Notes: a model not told the origin generated them from the sequence alone. A stretch of 64,000 nucleotides of DNA from Caulobacter sp. 602-1 (GCF_003931565.1 NZ_RRYI01000003.1:310001-374000), one strand, 5' to 3'; numbered from the stretch's first letter, positions 38,934 through 48,171 are shown. Translations and numbers: made by a program.

Positions 38934-41900
38934 CAGTGAGCCTCCACGGCCGGGGCCGTCGGATTCACCGCCTTGCTTGCGGCCCGGCGGGCCGTGTTGC
39001 GGCGGATGACGTAGTAGAAGATCGGCGTCAGGATCAGACCGAAGACGGTCACGCCCAGCATGCCGGAGAACACCGCCACGCCCATGGCGCGGCGCATCTC
39101 CGCCCCGGCCCCGTGCGACACCACCAGGGGGTAGACCCCCATGATGAAGGCGATCGAGGTCATCAGGATCGGACGCAGGCGCAGGCGGCAGGCCTCCAGG
39201 ACCGCCTGGAGCGGGCTGTCGCCGTGCTCCTCGCGTTCCTTGGCGAACTCCACGATCAGGATGGCGTTCTTGCAGGCCAACCCCACCAGCACGATCAGGC
39301 CGATCTGGGTGAAGATGTTGTTGTCGCCCTTGCTGATCCACACGCCGGCCAGGGCCGACAGCAGGGTCATCGGAACGATCAGGATGACGACCAGCGGCAG
39401 GCTCCAGCTTTCGTACTGGGCGACCAGCACCAGGAAGGCCAGCAGCACGCAGAGCGGGAAGATGAAGATCGCCGTGTTGCCCGCCAGGATCTGCTGGTAG
39501 GTCAGCTCGGTCCACTCATAGCCCATGCCGTTGGGCAGCTCCTTCTTGGCGAGGTCCTCCAGCGCCTTCTGAGCCTGGCCGGTCGAGAAGCCCGGGGCCG
39601 GGCCGCCGTTGATCTCGGCGGTCAGCATGCCGTTGTAGTGGCTCTCGCGGTCGGGACCGGTGGTCTCGTGGAAGTTCACGAAGGCGCCCAGCGGGATCAT
39701 CTGGCCCTGAGCATTGCGGGTCTGCAGGCGCAGCATCTGCTCGGGCTGCAGGCGGAAGCGCTGGTCGGCCTGCACGTTGACCTCGTAGGTCCGCCCAAAG
39801 CGGTTGAAGTCGTTGACGTACAGCGAGCCCAGATAGACCTGCATCGTCTCGAACAGGTCGGTCAGGGACACGCCCTGGGCCCGGGCCTTCTCACGGTCGA
39901 TGTCGGCCTGGATCTTCGGAACGCTGACCTGATAGCTGGAGAAGATGCCGGCCAGGGCGGGGTCCTGCCGCGCCTTGTCCATCAGGTTCTGGGTGGCCTT
40001 GTTCAGCTCGTCGGGGCCAAGGCCGGCCTTGTCGACGATCTGCATACGGAAGCCGCCGATGGTGCCCAGGCCCTGGACGGACGGGGGCGGGAAGACGGCG
40101 ATCTGGGCGTCGGGGATGGCGCCGAACTTCTGGTTCAGAGCCGCCACGATGGCGCCGGCCTGCTTGTCCTTGTCGCGACGGTCCTTGAAGTCGGTGAGGG
40201 TGTAGAACACCGCGCCGGAGTTGGGGCTGTTGATCAGGCCGTTCACCGACAGGCCGGGGAAGGCCACCGAGCTCTTGACGCCAGGCACGCCCTTGGAAAT
40301 CTCGCCCATCTGGCGGATCACCGCCTCCGTGCGGTCCAGCGAGGCGGCGTCGGGCAGCTGCACGACGGCGACCACATAGGCCTTGTCCTGCTGCGGCACG
40401 AAGCCGGTCGGGGTCTTGGAGAAGGCGAACACCGTCAGGACCAGCAGGACGCCGTAGACGACCAGGCCCGCGGCCGAGCGGCCCAGGGTCCTGGCCACGG
40501 TGGCGACATAGCCGTGCGAGGCCTTGGCGAAGAAGCGGTTGAAGGGGTTGAACAGCCAGCCCAGGGCCGCGTCGATCAGCTTCTGGAAGCGGTCCTTCGG
40601 CGCGTCGTGGCTGCGCAGCAGGACGGCGGCCAGGGCCGGCGACAGGGTCAGGGAGTTGATCGCCGAGATCACCGTCGAGATGGCGATGGTCAGGGCGAAC
40701 TGCCGGTAGAACTGGCCCGACAGGCCGCTGATGAAGGCGGTGGGGATGAACACCGCGCACAGCACCAGGGCCGTGGAGATGATCGGTCCGGTCACTTCGC
40801 TCATGGCCTTGCGGGTGGCGTCGGCCGGGGCGAGGCCCAGGGATATGTTCCGCTCGACGTTCTCGACCACGACGATGGCGTCGTCGACGACGATCCCGAT
40901 GGCCAGCACCAGGCCGAACAGGGTCAGGGCGTTGAGGCCGAAGCCCAGCATCAGCATCACGGCGAAGGTGCCGATCAGACTGACGGGCACGGCGATCAGC
41001 GGAATCACCGAGGCGCGCCAGCCCTGCAGGAAGACCACCACCACGATGACGACCAGGATGATGGCCTCGATCAGGGTGTGGACCACCGAGTCGATGCTTT
41101 CCTGAACGAAGGCCGTGGTGTCGTAGATGATCTCGTAGTCGACCCCTTCGGGGAACTCCTTCTTGAGTTCCTTCATGGTCTTCTTGACGTTGGCGGCCAT
41201 CTCCAGGGCGTTCGAACCCGGACGCTGGAAGATCGGCATGGCCACGGCGGACTTGTTGTCCAGCAAGGAGCGCAGGGCGTAGTTGTTGGCGCCCAGCTCC
41301 ACGCGAGCCACGTCGCCCAGGCGGGTGATCTGGCCGTCGTCGCCCGAACGGATGATCACGTCGCGGAACTGCTCCTCGTCGGTCAGACGGCCGGGAGCGT
41401 TGATCGACAGCTGGAAGTCGGCGCCCGAACCGGCGTTGGGCGGCGCGCCCAGCTGACCGGCGGCCACCTGGACGTTCTGTTCGCGCAGGGCGCGGACGAC
41501 GTCGCCGGCGGTCATCGACAGGGCCGCCAGCTTCTCGGGATCCAGCCAGACGCGCATCGAGTAAGACCCGGCGCCGAAGATCTGCACGTCGCCGACGCCG
41601 TCGATGCGCTTCAGCCGATCACGCACGTTCAGCTGCGCGTAGTTGCTGAGGTACAGCATGTCGTAGCGGTTGTTCGGCGAGATCATGTGCACGACCAGGG
41701 TCAGGTCGGGCGAGGCCTTGTCCGTCGTCACGCCGATGCGCTGCACCTCCTGGGGCAGCTTGGGCAGGGCCTGGGCGACGCGGTTCTGGACCTGCACCTG
41801 GGCCTTATCCAGGTCGGTGCCGAGCGCGAAGGTGACGGTCAGCACCATCGCCCCGTCGGCGGCCGACTGCGACGACTGGTAGATCATGCCCTCGACGCCG

Positions 41901-42115
41901 TTGATCGCCTGCTCCAGCGGAGCGGCGACGGTCTGGCCGATGACGGACGGGTTGGCGCCCGGATAGGCGGCGCGCACGACCACGGTCGGCGGCACCACTT
42001 CGGGATATTCACTGATCGGCAGCTGGGGCAGGGACACCAGGCCGGCGATGAAGATGATGATCGAGAGCACCGCCGCGAAACGCGGTCGGTTCACGAAGAA
42101 CTTTGAGAAGGACAT
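38933..42115 (-). CDS. HAE1-family RND efflux transporter
   Basis: The 1060-residue inner-membrane pump starts MSFSKFFVNRPRFAAVLSI and has the expected twelve helices and two large periplasmic loops. Helix 4 carries the proton-relay acidic pair in LAIGIVVDDAIVVVENVERN. The periplasmic sequence PISEYPEVVPPTVVVRAAYPG is characteristic of the AcrB/MexB group that exports hydrophobic drugs rather than metals. It works with the adjacent membrane-fusion lipoprotein and outer-membrane factor. There is a 162-base gap to the upstream fusion-protein gene, with a strong terminator-like hairpin in it. Confidence 0.96.
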   Translation of the reverse strand: MSFSKFFVNRPRFAAVLSIIIFIAGLVSLPQLPISEYPEVVPPTVVVRAAYPGANPSVIGQTVAAPLEQAINGVEGMIYQSSQSAADGAMVLTVTFALGTDLDKAQVQVQNRVAQALPKLPQEVQRIGVTTDKASPDLTLVVHMISPNNRYDMLYLSNYAQLNVRDRLKRIDGVGDVQIFGAGSYSMRVWLDPEKLAALSMTAGDVVRALREQNVQVAAGQLGAPPNAGSGADFQLSINAPGRLTDEEQFRDVIIRSGDDGQITRLGDVARVELGANNYALRSLLDNKSAVAMPIFQRPGSNALEMAANVKKTMKELKKEFPEGVDYEIIYDTTAFVQESIDSVVHTLIEAIILVVIVVVVFLQGWRASVIPLIAVPVSLIGTFAVMLMLGFGLNALTLFGLVLAIGIVVDDAIVVVENVERNISLGLAPADATRKAMSEVTGPIISTALVLCAVFIPTAFISGLSGQFYRQFALTIAISTVISAINSLTLSPALAAVLLRSHDAPKDRFQKLIDAALGWLFNPFNRFFAKASHGYVATVARTLGRSAAGLVVYGVLLVLTVFAFSKTPTGFVPQQDKAYVVAVVQLPDAASLDRTEAVIRQMGEISKGVPGVKSSVAFPGLSVNGLINSPNSGAVFYTLTDFKDRRDKDKQAGAIVAALNQKFGAIPDAQIAVFPPPSVQGLGTIGGFRMQIVDKAGLGPDELNKATQNLMDKARQDPALAGIFSSYQVSVPKIQADIDREKARAQGVSLTDLFETMQVYLGSLYVNDFNRFGRTYEVNVQADQRFRLQPEQMLRLQTRNAQGQMIPLGAFVNFHETTGPDRESHYNGMLTAEINGGPAPGFSTGQAQKALEDLAKKELPNGMGYEWTELTYQQILAGNTAIFIFPLCVLLAFLVLVAQYESWSLPLVVILIVPMTLLSALAGVWISKGDNNIFTQIGLIVLVGLACKNAILIVEFAKEREEHGDSPLQAVLEACRLRLRPILMTSIAFIMGVYPLVVSHGAGAEMRRAMGVAVFSGMLGVTVFGLILTPIFYYVIRRNTARRAASKAVNPTAPAVEAH

Positions 42116-42223
42116 GGTTGTCGTTCCAGAGGGCGTTCCGGGGAGGAGCCGTTGGGGTAAGCGTCGGGCATGCAGGGCCCCTCCCCGCCATCCGGCGGGC
42201 GAAAGAAGCCGCGAAAACCCTCG

Positions 42224-42259
42224 AAAAAGACGCCCGGCTCAGTCACGCGAGCCGGGCGT
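42224..42259 (-). terminator. Terminator-like hairpin inside the RND operon
   Basis: Just after the fusion-protein stop, arms ACGCCCGGCTC and GAGCCGGGCGT (42230-42240 with 42249-42259) enclose an eight-base loop and run into C-TTTTT on the minus strand. This is a good intrinsic terminator upstream of the pump gene. A second small hairpin (CCCGCC/GGCGGG, 42184-42199) lies nearer the pump start. Confidence 0.85.
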
Positions 42260-42277
42260 TACGCTTCAGGTACGAAC

Positions 42278-43456
42278 CTAGTTCTGGCCGGCGGAGCGAC
42301 CGACCGCGATCTGGCGGCCGCCGACTTCCAGCTGCGAGAGGTCGGCGAGGTCGGTCTTGACCTTGACCGGCGCCACGGTGTCGCCCGGCTTGACCTTCTG
42401 CAGGCCGCCGACGATCACCCGGTCGCCGGGCTTCAGGCCCGAGCGGATGATGCGCAGGTTGCCGGCCAATGGGCCGATCTCGACCGGGCGGTACTCGGCC
42501 TTGTTGTTCCCGTTGACCACCACGACGAAGCGCTTGCCCAGGTCCGTGCCGATGGCGCGGTCGGGCGCCAGCGCCACGGTTTGGCTCTCGGCGCTGACCA
42601 GGCGGATGCGGGCGAACAGACCGGGGGTGAAGCGGCCATCGGCATTGGCGAAGATCGCCCGGCCGTTGATGGTGCCGCTCTTGGCGTCCAGAGCGTTGTC
42701 GATGAACGACAGCTTGCCCTCGTGCGGATAACCGTCCTCGGTGATCAGACCCATATAGACCGGGCTGCCCTTGCCGCGTTCGGCCGAGGCGTATTTGAGG
42801 AAGGTCTGCTCGTCGGCGTTGAACTCGGCGTAGATCGGGGTGTCGGACACCACGGTCGTCATCAGCGAGGACTGGGTGACCAGGTTGCCGCGGGTGATGA
42901 TGGTCTTGGAGATCCGGCCATCGATCGGCGAGGTCACCTTGGTCCATTCCAGGTTCAGGCGGGCGGTCTGGTAGGCCGCCTGGGCCGCCGAGACATTGGC
43001 CTGGGCCGCGCGCTCTTCCGAGGCGAGGCGGTCGAATTCGCTCTGGGCCAGGGCGTTCTGCTCGATCAGGCGACGGCCGCGTTCGCGGTTGATGGTCGCC
43101 AGGTCCAGCTGGGCCTTGGCGCGCGACACCTCGGCGGCGGCGCGGTCAGCCTCGGCCTTGTAGGGGCGCGGGTCGATCTGGAAGAGCACCTGGCCCTTGC
43201 GGACGCGAGCGCCTTCGGAGAACTGCGCGCCGTCGACATAGCCGCTGACGCGCGGACGGATCTCGACGGTGTCGATCGGCTCGAGGCGGCCGGTGAAGTC
43301 GTCCCACTGGCGGAGCGACTTGAAGGCGACGTCGGCGACGGTGACCTGCACGGGCGGCGGGGCGGCGGCTTCCTGCTTGGCCTGGGCCGAGCAGGCGGCC
43401 AGCACGGCCACGGCGGCGAGGCCGGCGAAGGACGTGATGACGGGTTGAATACGCAT
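42278..43456 (-). CDS. RND membrane-fusion lipoprotein (AcrA/MexA type)
   Basis: The ATG at 43456 gives 392 residues with a lipoprotein signal ending VAVLAAC-SAQ. The mature protein has a lipoyl/barrel-sandwich half (VEIRPRVSGYVDGAQFSEGARVRKGQVLFQID), cited here in part as RVSGYVDGAQFSEGARV, a long helical hairpin rich in Ala/Arg, the second half with WTKVTSPIDGRISKTIITRG, and a C-terminal membrane-proximal domain. It would link the inner-membrane pump to the outer-membrane factor. Earlier in-frame codons are untypical and are rejected. A promoter-like sequence and a small ORF lie upstream. Confidence 0.93.
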   Translation of the reverse strand: MRIQPVITSFAGLAAVAVLAACSAQAKQEAAAPPPVQVTVADVAFKSLRQWDDFTGRLEPIDTVEIRPRVSGYVDGAQFSEGARVRKGQVLFQIDPRPYKAEADRAAAEVSRAKAQLDLATINRERGRRLIEQNALAQSEFDRLASEERAAQANVSAAQAAYQTARLNLEWTKVTSPIDGRISKTIITRGNLVTQSSLMTTVVSDTPIYAEFNADEQTFLKYASAERGKGSPVYMGLITEDGYPHEGKLSFIDNALDAKSGTINGRAIFANADGRFTPGLFARIRLVSAESQTVALAPDRAIGTDLGKRFVVVVNGNNKAEYRPVEIGPLAGNLRIIRSGLKPGDRVIVGGLQKVKPGDTVAPVKVKTDLADLSQLEVGGRQIAVGRSAGQN

Positions 43457-43512
43457 GGGGGAGGACCCTGTCGGGAGGTGAAGCGGGGAGGAGGAAGAGG
43501 AGGTTCTTGTTG

Positions 43513-43710
43513 TCATTCCCAGACGGGCCGCCGGGCGGAGCGTCGGGTGTTCGAGGACCAGGTGTCGCCCAAGGAGCGCACCGTTGGCCCATGGGGGGAT
43601 TGTCCGATCCATCGCCGGTTGGGACCGGCCTGAGATTTAAATAGACCCAGCAAACCCTTAGCCGGCTTGGCCTGGGGCGCGTCGACGTAAACGTTTGTTT
43701 GCGGGGGCAT
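43513..43710 (-). CDS. Possible small leader protein upstream of the RND operon
   Basis: This 65-residue reading frame has an excellent ribosome-binding site (AAAGGAG, nine bases before ATG). The N-terminus MPPQTNVYVDAPQAKPAKG is followed by GLLGLFKS; the remainder is Arg/Trp rich and resembles translated non-coding DNA. It sits in the 421-base spacer between the fusion-protein gene and the divergent tetR, which otherwise holds only promoter-like sequence. It may be a genuine short protein whose last half is unconstrained, a leader peptide, or chance. I do not recognise it. Confidence 0.35.
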   Translation of the reverse strand: MPPQTNVYVDAPQAKPAKGLLGLFKSQAGPNRRWIGQSPHGPTVRSLGDTWSSNTRRSARRPVWE

Positions 43711-43832
43711 TGGCGCGCGCTCCTTTTTTGGGGTTTAAGGGAGGAAATGTCGCAGGGACTGTTACTTGACCCGAGCGACTGGAAGGACGATTTAGGATGT
43801 GACGAGACCGTTCGGTATCATCGACAAGCCGA

Positions 43833-43861
43833 GAGATACTGACCGGTAACTCGCACGTCAA
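43833..43861 (-). promoter_or_regulatory. Predicted promoter of the RND operon
   Basis: On the minus strand TTGACG (43861-43856) and TATCTC (43838-43833) are 17 bases apart. It overlaps the ribosome-binding region of the divergent tetR gene, so a TetR dimer bound here could control both directions. I did not find a perfect palindrome in the spacer. Confidence 0.42.
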
Positions 43862-43877
43862 GGAGAGGTCTGCCAAA

Positions 43878-44519
43878 ATGGCGACGAGAAATTCTGGGGA
43901 CGTTGTCGGGGGCGACACGGAAACGGCGGGGGTTAACCCTAGCGCGCCGCTATCCAAGCGCCCCGCGCGGGACCGGATCTTCGAGACCGCCCGCGAGCTG
44001 TTCTATCAGCACGGCATCCGCGCGGTCGGCGTCGAGACCATCGCGTCCGAGGCCGACGCCACCAAGATGACGCTGTATCGCAACTTCCCGTCCAAGGACG
44101 AACTGGTCGCCGAGGTGCTGCGCGAGCAGGAGCGCGACTATTGGGCCTGGTGGGAAGAGGTGACGTCGTGCTGCTGCACCGAACCCCGCGCCCAGCTGGA
44201 GGCGATCTTCGACGCCTTCGAGACCAAGGCCTGCAACGCCGATATCCATGGCTGCCCGCTGTCGAACGCCGCCATCGAACTGCACGAGGAGAACCACCCC
44301 GCCCAGGTGGTCTCGGTCAACTACAAGAAAGAGCTGTACCGCCGGATCAACGCCCTGACCCGGGCCGCGGGAGCCAAGGACGACGACCTCGCGGACTCTC
44401 TGATGCTGCTGATGGAAGGCGCCTCGGGGGCGCGCGTGACGCTCGGCGCCGGCGGTCCGGTAAAGGCCGTGGCGCGCTCGGCCAAGGCGCTGATCAAGTT
44501 CCATCTCGACGGTCGCTGA
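43878..44519 (+). CDS. TetR-family regulator of the RND operon, cysteine-rich
   Basis: The 213-residue protein has an N-terminal tail, then a helix-turn-helix with RIFETARELFYQHGIRAVGV and EADATKMTLYRNFPSKDEL. The ligand domain has an unusual cluster: C98-C99-C100 in EVTSCCCTEP, plus C119 and C126 in KACNADIHGCPLSN. Divergence from the efflux operon suggests that it is the local repressor. The cysteines suggest sensing of oxidants, electrophiles or a metal, which is inference. An AAGGAGAGG ribosome-binding site precedes the ATG. Confidence 0.9.
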   Translation: MATRNSGDVVGGDTETAGVNPSAPLSKRPARDRIFETARELFYQHGIRAVGVETIASEADATKMTLYRNFPSKDELVAEVLREQERDYWAWWEEVTSCCCTEPRAQLEAIFDAFETKACNADIHGCPLSNAAIELHEENHPAQVVSVNYKKELYRRINALTRAAGAKDDDLADSLMLLMEGASGARVTLGAGGPVKAVARSAKALIKFHLDGR

Positions 44520-44576
44520 GCGCAAGGCGCGTCCGATTTCGGTCGCCTGGAGCGCGGCGGCCAAGCCGCGCGCCGT

Positions 44577-45251
44577 CTATGATCGCGCGCGCAGCAGGAT
44601 CTTCGAGCGTGCTTCCAGCCCCAGCAGGGTGAACAGCACCAGGAAGGCGAAGGCCAGCAGCATCAGCGACAGCTGGTGCGCCCTCCCCCACTCCATGCCC
44701 TCGACCAGGCGATAGATCTCGGTCGAGAGCACCGCGGTCTCACCCGGGATATTGCCGCCCAGCATCATCACCACGCCGAACTCACCCACCGTATGGGCGA
44801 AGACCAGGATGGCGGCGGCGACATAGCCGGGGATCGACAGCGGCAAGGCCACCCGCCAGAAGCGCTGCCAAGGCGAGGCGCCGAGGGTGGCGGCGGCCTC
44901 CAGCGGCTCGTCGCCGATCGCCAGGAACGCGTTGCGCAGCGGCTGCACCGCGAACGGCAGCGAATAGATCAGCGAGCCGATCACCAGCCCTTCGAAGGTG
45001 AAGGCCAGGGTGCGGACTCCGAACGGCTGGAACAGCGCCATCAACGGGCTTTTCGGGCCCAGGGCGATCAGCAGATAGAAACCCAGCACGGTCGGCGGCA
45101 GCACGATCGGCAGGGCGACCAGCGCCGTCACGGGCGCGCGCAGGGCCGAGCGGCCGCGCGCCAGCCACCAGGACAGGGGCGTGGCCAAGGCCAGCAGCAG
45201 GACCGTGGTGATCCCCGCCAGCTTGCCCGTCAGCCACAGGACCTCCGTCAC
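44577..45251 (-). CDS. modB: Molybdate ABC transporter permease
   Basis: The 224-residue protein has five or six helices and the permease EAA loop, [23 protein letters not shown], cited in part as [35 protein letters not shown] is typical of ModB. It starts three bases after modA ends, so the two are co-transcribed. Just 57 bases separate its stop from the convergent tetR gene, so no modC ATPase gene follows. The transporter must use an ATPase encoded elsewhere. Confidence 0.93.
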   Translation of the reverse strand: MTEVLWLTGKLAGITTVLLLALATPLSWWLARGRSALRAPVTALVALPIVLPPTVLGFYLLIALGPKSPLMALFQPFGVRTLAFTFEGLVIGSLIYSLPFAVQPLRNAFLAIGDEPLEAAATLGASPWQRFWRVALPLSIPGYVAAAILVFAHTVGEFGVVMMLGGNIPGETAVLSTEIYRLVEGMEWGRAHQLSLMLLAFAFLVLFTLLGLEARSKILLRARS

Positions 45252-45253
45252 GA

Positions 45254-46024
45254 TCAGCGGACCTCGTAGCCGTAGCGCTTGATGATCGCCCTGGCCTCGC
45301 CGCCCTTCAGGAACTTCAGGAAGGCCTTGGCCGCCTCGCTGTTCGCGCCGGTCTTCAGCAGCACGGCCTGCTGGTCGATCGGCGCATGGTCGGCGGCCGG
45401 CACGACCCAGCGCGAGCCGCCCGGCTCGGCGATCACCTGTGAGAGGGCCACGAAGCCCAGCTCGGCCGCGCCGGTCTGGACGTACTGGAAGGCCTGGGTG
45501 ATCGAGGCCCCCTGCACGATCCTCGGCTTCAGCGCGTCGTAGAGCTTCAGCCTGGTCAGGGTCTCGACCGCCGCCTGACCGTAGGGCGCGGCCTTGGGAT
45601 CGGCGATCGACAGCTTCTCGAACTTGCCGGTCTTGAGCACGGCCCCGCCCTTGGCATTTGGGCCGTCCACCAGGCCGGGCGTCTTGCTGTAGAGCACCAG
45701 ACGGCCGGTGGCGTAGGTGAAGCGCGATCCCGGAACGGCGAGCCCCTCGGCCTCGGCCTTCCCCGGCCGCTCGGCGTCGGCCGACAGGAACACCTCGTAC
45801 GGCGCGCCATTGGCGATCTGGGTGTAGAACTGGCCCGAGGAGCCGAAGCTCAAGATCGCGTCATGGCCGGTCCTGACCTTGAACCTGGCGGCGATCTCTC
45901 GGGCGGCCTCGGTGAAGTTGGCGGCCACGGCGACCTTGGTCTCGCCCGCGAAGGCCGCCCCGCCCAGAACCAGCGACAGAGCCCCGGACAGGGCGGCGAT
46001 CAGCATCGGACGGCGCGCGATCAT
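45254..46024 (-). CDS. modA: Molybdate-binding periplasmic protein
   Basis: The 256-residue protein has a signal peptide ([19 protein letters not shown]) and the ModA sequence [31 protein letters not shown] (oxyanion-binding Ser), and [16 protein letters not shown]. It captures molybdate or tungstate in the periplasm and passes it to ModB. It lies 69 bases from the divergent modE start, with a ModE box between them. Confidence 0.93.
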   Translation of the reverse strand: MIARRPMLIAALSGALSLVLGGAAFAGETKVAVAANFTEAAREIAARFKVRTGHDAILSFGSSGQFYTQIANGAPYEVFLSADAERPGKAEAEGLAVPGSRFTYATGRLVLYSKTPGLVDGPNAKGGAVLKTGKFEKLSIADPKAAPYGQAAVETLTRLKLYDALKPRIVQGASITQAFQYVQTGAAELGFVALSQVIAEPGGSRWVVPAADHAPIDQQAVLLKTGANSEAAKAFLKFLKGGEARAIIKRYGYEVR

Positions 46025-46058
46025 CTGTTAGTCCTACCCTCTCAACGGTATCGGGCTG

Positions 46059-46085
46059 CGGTTATGTAGCTCCTGTACATAACGG
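46059..46085. promoter_or_regulatory. ModE-box-like inverted repeat between modA and modE
   Basis: Half-sites GTTATGTA (46061-46068) and TACATAAC (46076-46083) are exact inverted copies seven bases apart, with C/G flanks (CG before, GG after). The arrangement resembles molybdenum boxes built on C-G-N-TATNTA half-sites. Location between the ModE gene and modAB supports the assignment. Confidence 0.78.
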
Positions 46086-46092
46086 TGAAACA

Positions 46093-46875
46093 GTGGCTCG
46101 CGAAGACGATTTCAGCGCCTCCCTGATCCTGAAGCGCGGCGGCCTGACCCGCGTGGGGCTGGAACGCATCGCCCTGCTGGAGGCCGTCGCCGGTCTGGGT
46201 TCGATCAGCGCCGCCGCCAAGCACGTGGGGCTCTCTTACAAGGGCGCCTGGGACGGAATCCAGGCGCTGAACAACCTCTTCGACGCGCCCCTGGTCAGCG
46301 CGGCGCCCGGCGGCAGAAGCGGCGGGACGACCGAGGTCACGCCGCGCGGGCAAGCGGTGATCCGCGCCTTCCGCGCCGCCGAGCGCGAGGTCGGCGCGGC
46401 CTTCGCGCGGCTGGAGGCGGATCTGTCGGGCGACGCCGAACCGCTGTGGAGCCTGGGTCTGCGCACCAGCGCCCGCAACGCGCTGCGCGGCGTGGTGACG
46501 GCGATCGAGGGCGACGGCGTCACGGCGGTCGTGACCCTGGCGCTGACCGACAGCCTGTCGCTGCGCGCCTCGATCACCCAGCGCAGCGTCGACGACCTGA
46601 ACCTCGCGCCCGGCCGGGCGGCGATCGCCCTGATCAAGTCCAGCTTCGTACGGATCGGCGCCGATCCCCTCGGGGGCGACGGCGACAACCGCCTGCCCGG
46701 CGAGATCGTCGACCGCGAGGCCGGCGACGCGTCGGCCGAGGTGACGATCGCGCTCTCGGCGGGAAAGAGCCTGACGGCGACCTTGAAGCCAGGCGACACG
46801 GCCTGGGGCCTGGCGGTCGGCGCCAAGGTCCAGGCGCACATCGCGGCGTCGGACGTGATCCTGGCGGTGGATTAG
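46093..46875 (+). CDS. modE: Molybdate-responsive regulator ModE
   Basis: The 260-residue protein starts at GTG. The LysR-like winged helix at the N-terminus has LLEAVAGLGSISAAAKHVGLSYKGAWDGI, cited in part as GSISAAAKHVGLSYKGAWD. Two Mop (molybdate-binding) domains follow: SARNALRGVVTAIEGDGV, and a second starting about residue 197 with LPGEIVDREAGDASAEV. It represses modAB when molybdate is bound, and the intervening box supports this. An ATG alternative was not evident near the ribosome-binding region. Confidence 0.92.
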   Translation: MAREDDFSASLILKRGGLTRVGLERIALLEAVAGLGSISAAAKHVGLSYKGAWDGIQALNNLFDAPLVSAAPGGRSGGTTEVTPRGQAVIRAFRAAEREVGAAFARLEADLSGDAEPLWSLGLRTSARNALRGVVTAIEGDGVTAVVTLALTDSLSLRASITQRSVDDLNLAPGRAAIALIKSSFVRIGADPLGGDGDNRLPGEIVDREAGDASAEVTIALSAGKSLTATLKPGDTAWGLAVGAKVQAHIAASDVILAVD

Positions 46876-46939
46876 GTCGGCCCGTGGGCGTCATGCTGGC
46901 GATGCGGAGCGCGCCGGACGCGTTTCTCGGCCAGAACGG

Positions 46940-47485
46940 CTAGCGGCTACGCATCCGCCACTGATCGACCGTCTGCCCCCAGAGCTCGACCTTGCTGGCG
47001 TCGTGCGGCGGCGGCAACCTGCCCGGCCCGCGATTGACCGCGCCAAGGCGCCGGGCGACGTTCTGGGACGGGATGTTCTCCGGATCGATGCAGTGGATGA
47101 TGTCGGTCCAGCCCAGGTGATCGAAGGCCCAGTCCATCGTCGCCGTCGCCGCTTCGACCGCATAACCCCGCCCTTGCGCCGACGGCAGCAGGCCCCAGCC
47201 AACCTCATCGCCGGGCCAGCCGTCCGGCCGCCAGGGACCGATGCGGCCGATCCAGGCCCCGCTGGCCTTCTCGATCACCGAAAACATGCCAAAGCCGTGC
47301 AAGGCCCAGGATCCGGCCATCGCGGCCATACCGCGCCAGACCAAGGCGCGCGGCTGGACGCCGCCGATGAAACGGGCGGCCTGCGGGTCCGCCATCAGCA
47401 TCGCCCAGCCGTCGAGATCGGCATCGGCCGGCGGCCGTAGAATCAGGCGTTCGGTCTCGAGCGTGGGTCCAGGCGCGACGGGCAT
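46940..47485 (-). CDS. GNAT acetyltransferase (RimJ-like)
   Basis: The product is 181 residues from the ATG at 47485, chosen because TAGGAGGAAAC precedes it. It has the features of the RimJ/RimL class: LETERLILRPPADADLDGW at the N-terminus, the acetyl-CoA-binding GWGLLPSAQGRGYAVEA, and ENIPSQNVARRLGA. The substrate may be a protein N-terminus or a small amine. It overlaps almost with mtgA (8 bases after its stop), so the two are co-transcribed. Confidence 0.88.
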   Translation of the reverse strand: MPVAPGPTLETERLILRPPADADLDGWAMLMADPQAARFIGGVQPRALVWRGMAAMAGSWALHGFGMFSVIEKASGAWIGRIGPWRPDGWPGDEVGWGLLPSAQGRGYAVEAATATMDWAFDHLGWTDIIHCIDPENIPSQNVARRLGAVNRGPGRLPPPHDASKVELWGQTVDQWRMRSR

Positions 47486-47493
47486 GTTTCCTC

Positions 47494-48171
47494 CTAGCCC
47501 AAGCAATCAGCCAGGCCGTCGCGGCGCACCGCGCCCGAGGCCTTGCCGATCTTCTGGGTCCGCTTGGCCACGTACTTGCCCGGCTTGATCACCCGCCACT
47601 TCAGCGGGCTGGGCAGGATGGCCGCCAGCCGCGAGGCCTGGGCCTGGGTCAGCTTGTCGGCGTCGACGCCGAAATAGCGCTGCGAGGCGGCCTGAGCGCC
47701 GTAGATGCCCGAGCCGAACTCGATGGAGTTGAGATAGACCTCCATGATCCGCGGCTTGCCCCACAGCAGCTCGATCAGCACCGTGAACCAGGCCTCCAGG
47801 CCCTTGCGGACATAGGAGCGCCCCGGCCACAGGAAGACGTTCTTGGCCGTCTGCTGGCTGATGGTCGAACCGCCGCGGATCTTCTTGCCGGCCTCGTTGT
47901 TAGCGTAGGCCTTCTGCAGGGCGTCGAAGTCGAAGCCGTGGTGCTCGCAGAACCGGGCGTCCTCGGCGGCGATCAGGGCGCGCGGCAGCGCCGGCGCGAC
48001 CTTGTCCAGGGGCCTCCAGCGATGGTCCAGCCCCCGGCCCTCGACGGCGCGAATGACCATCAGCGGGGTCACCGGCGGCGGGATGAAGCGATAGAGAATC
48101 ACCGTCACCACCGGTCCGGCCACCAGCACGATGAACAGAGCCAGCGCGATATTCCGCAACAGCCGCCGCAC
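47494..48171 (-). CDS. mtgA: Monofunctional peptidoglycan glycosyltransferase
   Basis: The 225-residue enzyme has an N-terminal membrane helix ([17 protein letters not shown]) and a family 51 glycosyltransferase domain. The catalytic E70 lies in [14 protein letters not shown], followed by [16 protein letters not shown] and the [20 protein letters not shown] block. No transpeptidase domain follows. It polymerises lipid II into glycan strands in the periplasm. The GNAT gene downstream is coupled. Confidence 0.95.
   Translation of the reverse strand: MRRLLRNIALALFIVLVAGPVVTVILYRFIPPPVTPLMVIRAVEGRGLDHRWRPLDKVAPALPRALIAAEDARFCEHHGFDFDALQKAYANNEAGKKIRGGSTISQQTAKNVFLWPGRSYVRKGLEAWFTVLIELLWGKPRIMEVYLNSIEFGSGIYGAQAASQRYFGVDADKLTQAQASRLAAILPSPLKWRVIKPGKYVAKRTQKIGKASGAVRRDGLADCLG

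Noticed and set aside
37524-39515. Long N-terminal extension of the outer-membrane factor
   Set aside because: The ATG at 38933 gives the lipoprotein signal. The extra part is a frame-shifted shadow of the pump gene.
38936-42106. 1056-codon plus-strand frame opposite the RND pump
   Set aside because: It is the antisense shadow of the pump, with low-complexity His/Gln/Gly composition.
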